Shown here: piece by piece, positions 8,231 to 14,912 of the stretch
Layout: every line of letters begins with the position of its first letter
Numbering within the stretch: position 1 is the stretch's first letter
Source of the DNA: a virus
Virus record (IMG/VR): IMGVR_UViG_3300025853_000677
Coordinates: 1-23,507 of that record
DNA: 23,507 bases
Reading direction: 5' to 3' (one strand)
Program-made: the position numbers and the translations under genes
The notes under the pieces: generated by a model
What the model saw: only the letters and a program-made list of their open reading frames with translations
What the model was told of the DNA's origin: nothing
Database searches by the model: none

Positions 8231-8538
8231 CAGTCACTCCAAGTTAATCTTTCTGGTTGATATCTTTGTGCGTTTTTGATTTTTGAAGAAGGAGAATTTC
8301 CTGGATAAATTTGATGAACAATTGCACCTGGATATTCTCCTTGAATCTGCTCTGCCAATTCATTTTTGGAAAGCATTTTACCTTCTATTTCAAGACGGTA
8401 TAACTTACCTTCCCAAACAACATCGGCAAAAAATGACTCTGATGCCTGTTCTGGTTGGGAACTTCCCACATTGAGAGTTCCATTGAAATCACCATTGATG
8501 GTGATGCTTTCTGAGAGAAATTGTTGAAAACTTTTCAT
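8230..8538 (-). CDS. Candidate internal head protein with T4-like capsid-targeting sequence
   Basis: A 102-residue product beginning MKSFQQFLSES. T4 internal proteins, which are packed in the head and ejected with the DNA, start MKTYQEFIAEA; that ten-residue capsid-targeting sequence is removed by the prohead protease gp21 after Glu10, at a consensus [LI]-x-E followed by a small residue. Here L8-S9-E10 followed by S11 has the same spacing. The rest has a short beta-like segment (ITINGDFNGTLNV), a linker, and a compact domain with VVWEGKLYRLEI and LAEQIQGEYPGAIVHQIYPG, ending in a basic KIKNAQRYQPERLTWSD. I remember related small proteins in cyanophages. GGAAG lies upstream of the ATG. The head-internal role is inferred from the N-terminus and the position between terminase genes. 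Confidence 0.8.
   Translation of the reverse strand: MKSFQQFLSESITINGDFNGTLNVGSSQPEQASESFFADVVWEGKLYRLEIEGKMLSKNELAEQIQGEYPGAIVHQIYPGNSPSSKIKNAQRYQPERLTWSD
8509..8538 (-). other. Predicted capsid-targeting peptide and gp21 cleavage site
   Basis: These bases encode the first ten residues, MKSFQQFLSE, of the 102-aa protein. They align without gaps to the T4 internal-protein leader MKTYQEFIAE: M1, K2, Q5, F7 and E10 are identical and the others mostly similar. Cleavage after E10 would release a protein starting at S11. The phage must encode a gp21 homologue, expected beyond the left edge of the window after g20. Confidence 0.5.
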
Positions 8539-8541
8539 TGA

Positions 8542-9702
8542 TCAGCACTTCCAACGACGACGGGCTTTACACACGGGTTTGTCTGGGGTCTTAGAGCAAT
8601 CGATATTATGCATGTCTTGCTGACCCTTAGAACGAGCGCAGAATGACTTGCGTCTCTTTGCATCCTTACTTCCTGGTTTTGGATCACCAGTTACGGCAGT
8701 CTTAAGTTTGGAACCTGGGTTCTCACGACGATAGGCATTAACTGCTTTCTGACTCATACCATCAGTTTTATCCCCTTTATTGACTTTCTGCCAATCCTCA
8801 CCAAGTTGAGATCTCCAATCAGAAAATTCTTCAAATCTAACTTTTGGTTTTAACTTTTTCTTTCCATCTGGTGATGGAATAAACTCTCCCATTTCTGATG
8901 CTTTTGGATCTTTGGAATCTACATCACCATCAACATCAGCATCAACTCTTTTTGCTGCTTTTGCTGAAAGTTTTTTCAAATCTTTTGAACTGGAACCAGA
9001 TGGAACTTCGTGTGGAGTATGTGCCTGTGAATGAATCTCATTAACTTGTTCCACTTCTTCTTTCTTTACACAGTTGTTATAGGTCTTACCAAACATCTTT
9101 TTGGTTCCCTTTTTCTCATAACCCTTCCAACACTTTTGTCCTTCATCAATATCTTGACCACCTTTGATTGGTTCTGCTTCAACAATATCAATAAACTCAT
9201 ATTCAGTTGCCTGGAAATCATCTCTCCAGTTAGAGAACTCATAAGACTCTGACTTATTACCCCAGTTATCAGCACCAACCTTACGGCACTTGACTAATGC
9301 TCCAGATGCATAAGCAGAAGGCCATACGGAGTAACGTGACTTGACCTTATGGTAACAGGCATCTTTCTTACCACTACCTTTACCTGGTTTATCCTTTGCT
9401 TCGGTTACTTCTACTTCTTCTTTTTTCATTTTCTTTTTTGGATCTGTAGAAACATATGTTGGTTTAGCAGCACCTGATTTTTGTTGCTGTCCTGGATCTG
9501 CTTTTTTCTTTCTTCTTTGAGCAGAAAGTCTCTCTGCCTTACTCATACTTGCCCTCTTTGCAGAAGAGACACACTTAGGAGTTCCCTCACCGGGTTCATC
9601 ACTTGCACAGGTTCCACCTGTTACAACATTAACCCAACCGGATTTGCCATCTTTTGATTTGGACTTTCCGAACCAATCGCGGAGTCCCTCTTCATTTATC
9701 AT
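8542..9702 (-). CDS. Lys/Cys-rich mosaic protein with EF-hand-like loop, 386 aa
   Basis: An unusual basic protein that looks assembled from separate cysteine modules. Module A, residues 8-88, has WFGKSKSKDGKSGWVNV, C32 and C44, then a Lys/Arg run. Module B, 112-149, runs from KKDACYHKVKSRYSVWPSAY to LVKCRKVGADNWG. Module C, 187-214, is CWKGYEKKGTKKMFGKTYNN then C211. An EF-hand or dockerin-like loop DADVDGDVDSKD occupies 254-265. Module D, 316-386, has four Cys including KSFCARSKGQQ and the final residue. A motif [YE]EFS[ND]WR occurs twice, at 154-160 and 291-297. I remember modules B and D as separate small phage proteins (module D perhaps DUF6321-like, from memory). A possible gp21 site, IVE followed by A, is at 173-176. 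It sits directly after g16 with its own late promoter motif. Function is unknown; a virion-internal, DNA-associated role is conjecture. Confidence 0.85.
   Translation of the reverse strand: MINEEGLRDWFGKSKSKDGKSGWVNVVTGGTCASDEPGEGTPKCVSSAKRASMSKAERLSAQRRKKKADPGQQQKSGAAKPTYVSTDPKKKMKKEEVEVTEAKDKPGKGSGKKDACYHKVKSRYSVWPSAYASGALVKCRKVGADNWGNKSESYEFSNWRDDFQATEYEFIDIVEAEPIKGGQDIDEGQKCWKGYEKKGTKKMFGKTYNNCVKKEEVEQVNEIHSQAHTPHEVPSGSSSKDLKKLSAKAAKRVDADVDGDVDSKDPKASEMGEFIPSPDGKKKLKPKVRFEEFSDWRSQLGEDWQKVNKGDKTDGMSQKAVNAYRRENPGSKLKTAVTGDPKPGSKDAKRRKSFCARSKGQQDMHNIDCSKTPDKPVCKARRRWKC
8908..8943 (-). other. EF-hand-like calcium-loop codons in the mosaic protein
   Basis: The encoded loop DADVDGDVDSKD has Asp at positions 1, 3, 5 and 12, Gly at 6 and Val at 8, which fits the 12-residue EF-hand/dockerin calcium loop. 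No clear flanking helix pair is visible, so calcium binding is a prediction. Confidence 0.5.
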
Positions 9703-9714
9703 TTTTAAAGAAGA

Positions 9715-10134
9715 TTACTCTTTATTATTTAGGAAACCCTGCTTCAACATTTTTTGAAGTTCGGAAGTTGATCCAACAAACACGGCATTATTAGTTACAT
9801 TATTTGTAGTTTTCTTCGAATCTTCTTCAACGTCTTTAAGTTTTTTCTGAAGATCAATTAATTTATCAGTCGTATCGGCAACACTCTTAATCAACTGTCC
9901 TGCGACCTCATATGCCCTTGGACTGCCTCCTTCACCTGCTACCTCCATAATACCATTAATTGCCTCTTGACCCTTCTCTATGAGGGAATAGAGATTGGCA
10001 CGACTATACTCATAGTCCTTTTCAATGTCATTGGATTTTGATTTTACAACCTCTAGTTTTTTGGGGGATTCCACTTCAGTAATGTCACTCGTTGTGTTGA
10101 GTGCACTATCGATAGAATCATAATTATTACTCAT
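9715..10134 (-). CDS. 16: Small terminase subunit gp16
   Basis: Small terminase: recognises phage DNA and regulates the gp17 motor during packaging initiation. The 139-residue product is a little shorter than T4 gp16 (164). It matches T4 gp16 along its length: EVVKSKSNDIEKDYEYSRAN corresponds to the T4 segment around EVKS and DLEDDYGVVRRN. A helical, coiled-coil-like core follows (about residues 45-105, with GGSPRAYEVAGQLIK resembling T4 ADSPRHMEVFATLM), and then the C-terminal NAVFVGSTSELQKML resembling T4 NATVFMGSPTELMDEI. The start lies 5 bp after gp15. The C-terminal codons contain a late-promoter motif that probably serves the next gene. In T4 gp17 follows at once; here three genes intervene. 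Confidence 0.93.
   Translation of the reverse strand: MSNNYDSIDSALNTTSDITEVESPKKLEVVKSKSNDIEKDYEYSRANLYSLIEKGQEAINGIMEVAGEGGSPRAYEVAGQLIKSVADTTDKLIDLQKKLKDVEEDSKKTTNNVTNNAVFVGSTSELQKMLKQGFLNNKE
9726..9732 (-). promoter_or_regulatory. Candidate late promoter for the mosaic gene (CTAAATA), inside g16
   Basis: The minus strand reads CCTAAATAATAAAGAG across the last codons of g16 (encoding FLNNKE). The CTAAATA element is 24 bp upstream of the mosaic gene ATG. The 12 bases CTAAATAATAAA are identical to those in front of g20. It would let the inserted genes and gp17 be transcribed apart from g16. Confidence 0.5.
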
Positions 10135-10139
10135 AAGTA

Positions 10140-10979
10140 TTAAATATCAGTTTGTTGTGTTGGACTATATTCTTTAGAATCTTGGAAGAAACTCCAATCA
10201 TCATTAAATCCAAAATCATCACCCGGTTCAAGTAAGGCATCATCTGTTGCGTTTATTACTCCATCACTGTTTTTGTCTTCAAGTGCCTTTGGAGTAACTG
10301 TATATCTTACTTCACGTTTTGCTGTAGTATCACTTGTCGAATGAAGATCGACTTGGACCTTACGAATAATTCCATCGGCAGTATCCGAAATAGGACCAAA
10401 TATATAAGTTTTTGCAGTAAATCTTAAAGTATAAATTAAAGCTCTTCTGGTTGAAAAATCACCCTCATAATCGTCTTGAAAATCTATACTATCAAGAACA
10501 ATTGGAATATCTCTTTTCTCACCAATAGAAGTAACTAAATCTACCGTTAGATTAAAGGATGGTTGAAAAAACGGTAATATTTGCTCTATAATTTGAAGAG
10601 CATCATCACTCAGTTTACTAAAAATATTTAATTCAAAATTAATATTGTATGGAACAGGCATAAAAACCTTTTTTAAGTTTGTTCCATCGGATGCTTTAAA
10701 TGTTTGAGTTATTCCAGTTTTTCTTGTAGAATCATATTGTATCCCTGTCATCTCAAATGACATTCTTGGCAAAGTAATCGCAACAGATTTTGATAATTCT
10801 GATTGTTGTTGAATTTTTGCTAAAAACTTTTGAGATGGTCCATATGATAATCCGACTTTGGTTTCTTCGGCAACAGTACCATCTTTATTCAAATGTCTAA
10901 TATAAATTGAATTAAAAAGAGTACCAAAACCAACGATGGTTTTTCTTATAAGTTCGTGATAAAAATAAGTTCCTAGCAT
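10140..10979 (-). CDS. 15: Tail terminator / sheath stabiliser gp15
   Basis: Tail completion protein; its hexamer caps the tube and sheath and joins the tail to the neck of the head. The 279-residue product matches T4 gp15 (272): the start MLGTYFYHELIRKTIVGFGT parallels T4 MFGYFYNSSFRRYATLMGDL. The central FELNIFSKLSDDALQIIEQI and LPFFQPSFN parallel T4 YELSIFTRYEDDMFQIVEQI and LPYFQPHFN. The conserved pieces SRR/STRR and DGIIR are also present. The C-terminal part, from about residue 225, is not T4-like and contains an EF-hand-like loop (DKNSDGVINATD, 235-246) followed by an acidic stretch. Its ATG overlaps the gp14 stop as TAATG, with GGAG upstream, suggesting translational coupling with the neck proteins. 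Confidence 0.95.
   Translation of the reverse strand: MLGTYFYHELIRKTIVGFGTLFNSIYIRHLNKDGTVAEETKVGLSYGPSQKFLAKIQQQSELSKSVAITLPRMSFEMTGIQYDSTRKTGITQTFKASDGTNLKKVFMPVPYNINFELNIFSKLSDDALQIIEQILPFFQPSFNLTVDLVTSIGEKRDIPIVLDSIDFQDDYEGDFSTRRALIYTLRFTAKTYIFGPISDTADGIIRKVQVDLHSTSDTTAKREVRYTVTPKALEDKNSDGVINATDDALLEPGDDFGFNDDWSFFQDSKEYSPTQQTDI
10242..10277 (-). other. EF-hand-like calcium-loop codons in gp15
   Basis: Residues 235-246 of gp15, DKNSDGVINATD, fit the EF-hand/dockerin loop: D1, N3, D5, G6, I8 and D12. T4 gp15 as I remember it has no such loop. An acidic EPGDDFGFNDDW stretch follows. Calcium binding is a prediction only. Confidence 0.45.
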
Positions 10980-12427
10980 TAATATTCTCCAAATGGATTC
11001 GATTCAGTAAAGTCTAATATGTTGTCTGCTTCAGTTTCAATTTCTTCATTGATATCAAATGACTCCTCATAAAAATCATCGTCATATGATTTAAGTATAT
11101 ATGTTGCCGAAGAACCAGACCCAACAATAAGTTCTCCTGGAGAGAATTTTCCATTAACACTAGAAACTCTTAGTTCTCCTGGTGGATTAAAAAGATCCAA
11201 ATCCGTTCTCAAGTTATAATATCTAACTACAGCACTGGTATTTGAGAGAGAACCCGTAACAGTTTCATTATAGATAAAAGTTCCTCCAGTACTTACAGTA
11301 GAAGGGGCAGTGATTGAAACGGAAGGTTGTTGAGTATATCCATATCCCGCATTAACGATCTGAATTTGGGAAATAGACCCATCAGAATTTATAACTGCTT
11401 CCGCAATAGCTGTAGATCCGGCACCTGGTGCTGCTGGATTTGGAACAGTCACTACTGGATTTGAGAAATAATTATTTCCAGAATTTGTAATTGTAAATCC
11501 ATTTATTCCACCATTAACAACTGAAGCAGTTGCTTGTGCTCCAGATCCTCCACCACCAGATATGGTAACTGTTGGTAGAATTGATGTACTATACCCACTT
11601 CCACCATTTGTAATTCTTATTGATTCTATTGATAAGAAATTGGAACCACTAATCGAACTTGTTATTGCCACTGCGGTAGCTCTAGTTCCATCACTACTAC
11701 TCGGAGCAGAAATAGTAACAATTGGAGTGGATGTATATGAATATCCATCATTATTTAAAGTTATCTTACCTATAACACCGTCACCTATCGATGCATTGGA
11801 CGTTGCAGTTATCTGCTCTGAAGGACCTAAAGTTAATGTTGTTATATAACCCTCTTCTTCTACAGTTTTATCAATCTCCTCTATTGAAGTGTCTATTTCT
11901 TCATCCTGATATTCATAAAGTTCGCACTGAAGTTCATATACATAATTTCTTCCTAGTTGATAAAACGGTTTTTCGTGCTCAACTCTTTTTATTTCGAATA
12001 ATCTTTCACCTAATGGAAAATAAATTAAATCCCCCTCTCTTGGTCTTGTCACAATACCCATATCATAATCTGTTATTGTTCCCTTCGTAATTCCTGTCTG
12101 TCTTCCATCTAACAGTGGAACAATAAACTCTTCAAACCTTTCTTTAGATATAACTAAATTTATTTCATTTTTTAATCTAAGACCAAATTTAGTCATCAAA
12201 TCACTTCCTGGTGCATATCCATCATAATTATCAAGATATGCCTCAATGACAAAATTATCATCAAATTGAGAAGTTTCCACTTCCCTTAAAATATTATCAC
12301 TTTTTACAAATTTTCTTGGAATATAGTAAACTTCTATTCCATACATCTTCAATTGTTCATTAATTAAATCCTGAATCAAATATTGTTCAGTAGATGTACC
12401 GTTTAAGAAAAATGGATTTAATGCCAT
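10979..12427 (-). CDS. 14: Neck protein gp14 with inserted beta-repeat domain
   Basis: Head completion / neck protein; with gp13 it seals the filled head at the portal and forms the tail docking site. The first 175 residues (start MALNPFFLNGTSTEQYLIQD, then MYGIEVYYIPRKF, REGDLIYFPLGERLFEIKRV, and YVYELQCELYEYQDEEI) are the neck-protein core. T4 gp14 has 256 residues, but this product has 482. The excess is mainly residues 217-376: four copies of a repeat of about 41-49 residues with the pattern I-x2-[IF]-x-[IL]-x-N-x-G-x-[GSN]-Y, then P-x-V-x-[IV]. The C-terminus (from about 385) is acidic, ends ESNPFGEY, and may belong to the neck core. The assignment rests on the core and its place between gp13 and gp15. 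The start is 3 bp after gp13. Confidence 0.92.
   Translation of the reverse strand: MALNPFFLNGTSTEQYLIQDLINEQLKMYGIEVYYIPRKFVKSDNILREVETSQFDDNFVIEAYLDNYDGYAPGSDLMTKFGLRLKNEINLVISKERFEEFIVPLLDGRQTGITKGTITDYDMGIVTRPREGDLIYFPLGERLFEIKRVEHEKPFYQLGRNYVYELQCELYEYQDEEIDTSIEEIDKTVEEEGYITTLTLGPSEQITATSNASIGDGVIGKITLNNDGYSYTSTPIVTISAPSSSDGTRATAVAITSSISGSNFLSIESIRITNGGSGYSTSILPTVTISGGGGSGAQATASVVNGGINGFTITNSGNNYFSNPVVTVPNPAAPGAGSTAIAEAVINSDGSISQIQIVNAGYGYTQQPSVSITAPSTVSTGGTFIYNETVTGSLSNTSAVVRYYNLRTDLDLFNPPGELRVSSVNGKFSPGELIVGSGSSATYILKSYDDDFYEESFDINEEIETEADNILDFTESNPFGEY
11300..11779 (-). repeat. Four-copy GGxGY beta-repeat in gp14
   Basis: Copies begin near residues 217, 266, 307 and 351. Examples are IESIRITNGGSGYSTSILP, INGFTITNSGNNYFSNPV and ISQIQIVNAGYGYTQQPSV. 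Each ends in a short strand such as VTISAP or VSITAPS, followed by a Gly/Ala-rich link. Similar units occur in gp8 and in the giant protein. Confidence 0.75.
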
Positions 12428-12429
12428 GA

Positions 12430-13269
12430 CTATCCAATTAAATCTAGAGGTGGTAATTCATATTCCATCGACATCTTTTGAGTTAAATCTTCCAATTCCC
12501 TCAAAGCATCTTCATAAATCTGTCTCCCATTTAATTCAATCCCTCCAGGAAGTTTAACACCATTAAATTTAATTAGATTTTGTCCCCACTGCCTTTTAAT
12601 TGATGATGTTAAATATTTTTTCAGAAAACTATCATTATAAACTTTACTGAATTCTGTAGGATCTAAAGCTCTGTAGCAATCAATAACAAAAAAAGTATCT
12701 TTTGCCTGAGATTCCCAGTCAATATCCAAATATAACCTATTTTGTCTTTTGTTAAATCTTACTTGCTTATCAGATGTTAAAAGAAAATCTATATCTTCCA
12801 AATAAGATTTGGTCATAGCATATTGTAAAAGTTCAACAGAATTAAAATAATATAAATCATTTAAAAATAATTGATATTTAATACTAAACATTCCACCAGA
12901 AATGCTACTAGTATCAAATTTATAAATTTTTTCAATTCCAATTACAGAATCTGGAACTTGTATATAATTTGATGTTTCATAAAAATTGAAGGTGGTTGCG
13001 GCGCCAACAATAGTAGATGTTCCGGTGGTTGTTACTATTCCTACACCATCTGTTCCACCTGCTCTACCTCTATCAAGATCTTCCTGTGTAATTTTATATT
13101 TTAAATACATCCTCTCGACACCATCAAAGTGTCTTTCATTAAAATACTGTAAGGCGTCGTCCACAATATCATCTATTTGCTCATCGGCAACATTAATTTC
13201 TAAAACCGGTGCACCTAACTGCCTTAAAGCATAATCTATTAATTCTTGTCTTGTTGTTGGTTTTGCCAT
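12430..13269 (-). CDS. 13: Neck protein gp13
   Basis: Head completion / neck protein that binds the portal after packaging and works with gp14 to allow tail joining. The 279-residue product (T4 gp13 has 309) has a family-typical N-terminus: TTRQELIDYALRQLGAPVLE, then NVADEQIDDIVDDALQYFNE and the YLKYKITQEDLD segment. A short Gly/Thr-rich loop (GTSTIVGAATTF near residue 85) interrupts it. C-terminal conserved parts include WESQAKDTFFVIDCYRALDP, YLTSSIKRQWGQNLIKFNGV and LPGGIELNGRQIYEDA. GGAGG lies about 10 bases before the ATG, which overlaps the stop of the fibre-like gene as TAATG. The acidic helical C-terminal end (LEDLTQKMSMEYELPPLDLI) is also characteristic. Secure identity. Confidence 0.96.
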   Translation of the reverse strand: MAKPTTRQELIDYALRQLGAPVLEINVADEQIDDIVDDALQYFNERHFDGVERMYLKYKITQEDLDRGRAGGTDGVGIVTTTGTSTIVGAATTFNFYETSNYIQVPDSVIGIEKIYKFDTSSISGGMFSIKYQLFLNDLYYFNSVELLQYAMTKSYLEDIDFLLTSDKQVRFNKRQNRLYLDIDWESQAKDTFFVIDCYRALDPTEFSKVYNDSFLKKYLTSSIKRQWGQNLIKFNGVKLPGGIELNGRQIYEDALRELEDLTQKMSMEYELPPLDLIG

Positions 13270-14315
13270 TAGTATTCTCCTCCATCAATGACCGATGTCC
13301 AAGTGGGAATTCCTACTGCATTAGTAGTTAGTACAAAATAAGTTTCTGTTAGTGCATTTTCTGTACTAGCAGCACCTATAAGTTTTCCAGTATTATCAAA
13401 ATATGCAATTCCATTTGGTCCATCATAATCATCAGAATCATAATAAAGACCCTCTGTTACAGTAACAAATCCGGTGATATTTACATCAGAATTTATATCT
13501 AAAGCACTATCAAAAGTTGAAATTCCGGATACATATAAATTTGAAGATGTTAATAGTCCAGAAAACTTACCATTTCTCCATCTTTGGGAATCAATTCCTA
13601 AATCATAAGTATTATCAACATCCGGAACCAAATTTGATATAAATTCACCGACGACGTTAATATCGTCCGTATTTTCATTACCTATACCAATTGTTCCACC
13701 TTTAAAAGTTACATTTCCTTCGAAGAAAGATTGTCCCTGTACTCTTAAATTGTTTCCAATATATGCATCAGTTCCTACATAAAAATCACCACCTGTAGTA
13801 GTAATTCCCGAATCAGATGCTAATGTGGTTACTCCGGTAATTTTTAAACTTGTTGCTTCTAAAGCACCATCAAGATTCAGAGATGGTGCGGTAATTCCAT
13901 CATCAGAACTTATTGTAACTCCTGTACCAACTCTTAAAATATCATTATCACCATCAATAACTATGGAAGATGATCCAAAAGTTGCAACACCAACTACATT
14001 TAGAGATCCCCCAATATTTAAATTCTTACCAACACCAACACCTCCAGTTACGACAAATGCACCGGATGTTACTGAACTCGAATCTGTAGCATCTGTAAAA
14101 GCACTTATACCGTTTACTGTCAATGATGAAGAATCAATGACACTTGTCATGATAAATGTTTGGGTTCCTAAATCCCAAACAAGAAGCATTCCATCTACAG
14201 TTTTTAACGTAGTATTTACGTCAAAAAGATCTATTAAATTTGATGGTGGAGATGAAGCGTTTGCTAATACACGAATTACATTTTGAGAACCAATCCTATC
14301 GTTGATAGTAGCCAT
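13269..14315 (-). CDS. Fibre-like virion protein in the wac (fibritin) position
   Basis: A 348-residue beta-rich protein made of short repeats typical of marine phage fibres: SGAFVVTGGVGVGKNLNIGG, GSLNVVGVATFGSSSIVIDG and LASDSGITTTGGDFYVGTDA. A later motif, NTYDLGIDSQRWRNGKFSG (about residues 235-253), resembles the YDLG-RW element common in tail-fibre shafts. There is no clear chaperone or protease (S74) domain at the C-terminus, which ends TWTSVIDGGEY. In T4 the gene before g13 is wac, encoding the whisker fibritin, and g12 encodes the short tail fibre; either role is possible by position, but there is no sequence similarity that I can see to fibritin. It starts immediately after the stop of the 112-aa gene and overlaps g13. 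Confidence 0.8.
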   Translation of the reverse strand: MATINDRIGSQNVIRVLANASSPPSNLIDLFDVNTTLKTVDGMLLVWDLGTQTFIMTSVIDSSSLTVNGISAFTDATDSSSVTSGAFVVTGGVGVGKNLNIGGSLNVVGVATFGSSSIVIDGDNDILRVGTGVTISSDDGITAPSLNLDGALEATSLKITGVTTLASDSGITTTGGDFYVGTDAYIGNNLRVQGQSFFEGNVTFKGGTIGIGNENTDDINVVGEFISNLVPDVDNTYDLGIDSQRWRNGKFSGLLTSSNLYVSGISTFDSALDINSDVNITGFVTVTEGLYYDSDDYDGPNGIAYFDNTGKLIGAASTENALTETYFVLTTNAVGIPTWTSVIDGGEY

Positions 14316-14654
14316 TTATCTAGTAACTCCTGGTCTTACTAATACTACTCCTTCCACCAATTTTAAAATAGATCCTCTAGTATCGGTAGCTTTAACATCG
14401 TAAACATATCTTCCTTCTTTCAGAGCAGATGTTTCAGTGTGTCCTAAAGATATTTGAACCATCCCCCTAAGAGGAACTGTAATCGTGCTAGCAAAAGAAA
14501 CCGCAGTAGAAGAATTGTATGTTTTTCTAAGTTGAGACTCTACAGAATATCCAGTCAAATTCAAAAAATTTGTTGTTGAAGTATCTTCCATTATAAATGT
14601 AGTATCAAAATCATATCCTTGCTCAATTACTATATTTGATACATATACTGCCAT
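14316..14654 (-). CDS. Small conserved phage protein, Ig/BppU-like, 112 aa
   Basis: A 112-residue beta-rich protein. It starts MAVYVSNIVIEQGYDFDTTF, then has LTGYSVESQLRKTY and a C-terminal GRYVYDVKATDTRGSILKLV ending in VRPGVTR. This pattern (a Y-x-V-x-x-Q-[LI]-RK strand, a GRYVYDV strand and a final V-E-G-x-V strand) resembles the N-terminal baseplate-binding domain of BppU-type proteins and small baseplate or fibre-attachment proteins of many phages, recalled from memory. Its stop is immediately followed by the fibre-like gene, so it may connect that fibre to the virion; this is inference. It is preceded by a late promoter but has no obvious Shine-Dalgarno. Confidence 0.75.
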   Translation of the reverse strand: MAVYVSNIVIEQGYDFDTTFIMEDTSTTNFLNLTGYSVESQLRKTYNSSTAVSFASTITVPLRGMVQISLGHTETSALKEGRYVYDVKATDTRGSILKLVEGVVLVRPGVTR

Positions 14655-14682
14655 TATTCAGATGAACATATGTTTCTATAGA

Positions 14683-14690
14683 TATTTATA
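14683..14690 (-). promoter_or_regulatory. Candidate late promoter for the 112-aa gene and neck genes (TATAAATA)
   Basis: The minus strand reads ATATAAATATCTATAG in the 54-bp gap after the 67-aa gene, an exact match to the T4 late promoter TATAAATA. It lies 29 bp upstream of the ATG at 14654. Genes from here through g16 are packed without another intergenic promoter motif, so this may drive the whole fibre-like, neck and small-terminase block. Two small palindromes follow in the leader (TCTATAGA 14675-14682, AACATATGTT 14665-14674). Confidence 0.75.
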
Positions 14691-14708
14691 TTATCAAATA
14701 AAGGAGTA

Positions 14709-14912
14709 CTATTTATTCAAAACTTCTCTCAACAAAAACTTGATTTCTTCAATATCTTTTTTTATGTTATCCAACTCCTCCTTTTGAGATTTTTCTTTTT
14801 CTATCTTCGATAATCTCTGATTATATGCACTAATATCATAATTTACTATTGCTCCGGTGTTCTCATCTCGATAGAGATGGGAATGATCTTTGACCTTAAT
14901 TAAATTTTTCAT
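14709..14912 (-). CDS. Small coiled-coil protein, 67 aa, unknown function
   Basis: A 67-residue charged protein starting MKNLIKVKDHSHLYRDENTG, then AIVNYDISAYNQRLSKIEKE. The second half (residues 35-66) is rich in Lys, Glu, Ile and Leu with heptad-like spacing, ending DIEEIKFLLREVLNK, so a short coiled coil is likely. Its ATG overlaps the stop of the giant gene as ATGA, which suggests translational coupling. I have an impression of similar small proteins next to the giant protein in other cyanophages. A structural or assembly-helper role for the giant protein is inference. Confidence 0.75.
   Translation of the reverse strand: MKNLIKVKDHSHLYRDENTGAIVNYDISAYNQRLSKIEKEKSQKEELDNIKKDIEEIKFLLREVLNK

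Noticed and set aside
9066-9278. Minus-strand open frame of 70 codons in another phase of the mosaic gene
   Set aside because: The mosaic gene frame is much longer and has recognisable modules; this is an overlapping shadow.
13825-14286. Plus-strand open frame of 153 codons
   Set aside because: It lies wholly inside the fibre-like gene on the other strand, has no ribosome-binding site or family resemblance, and mirrors the Thr/Ser/Val-rich codons of that gene.
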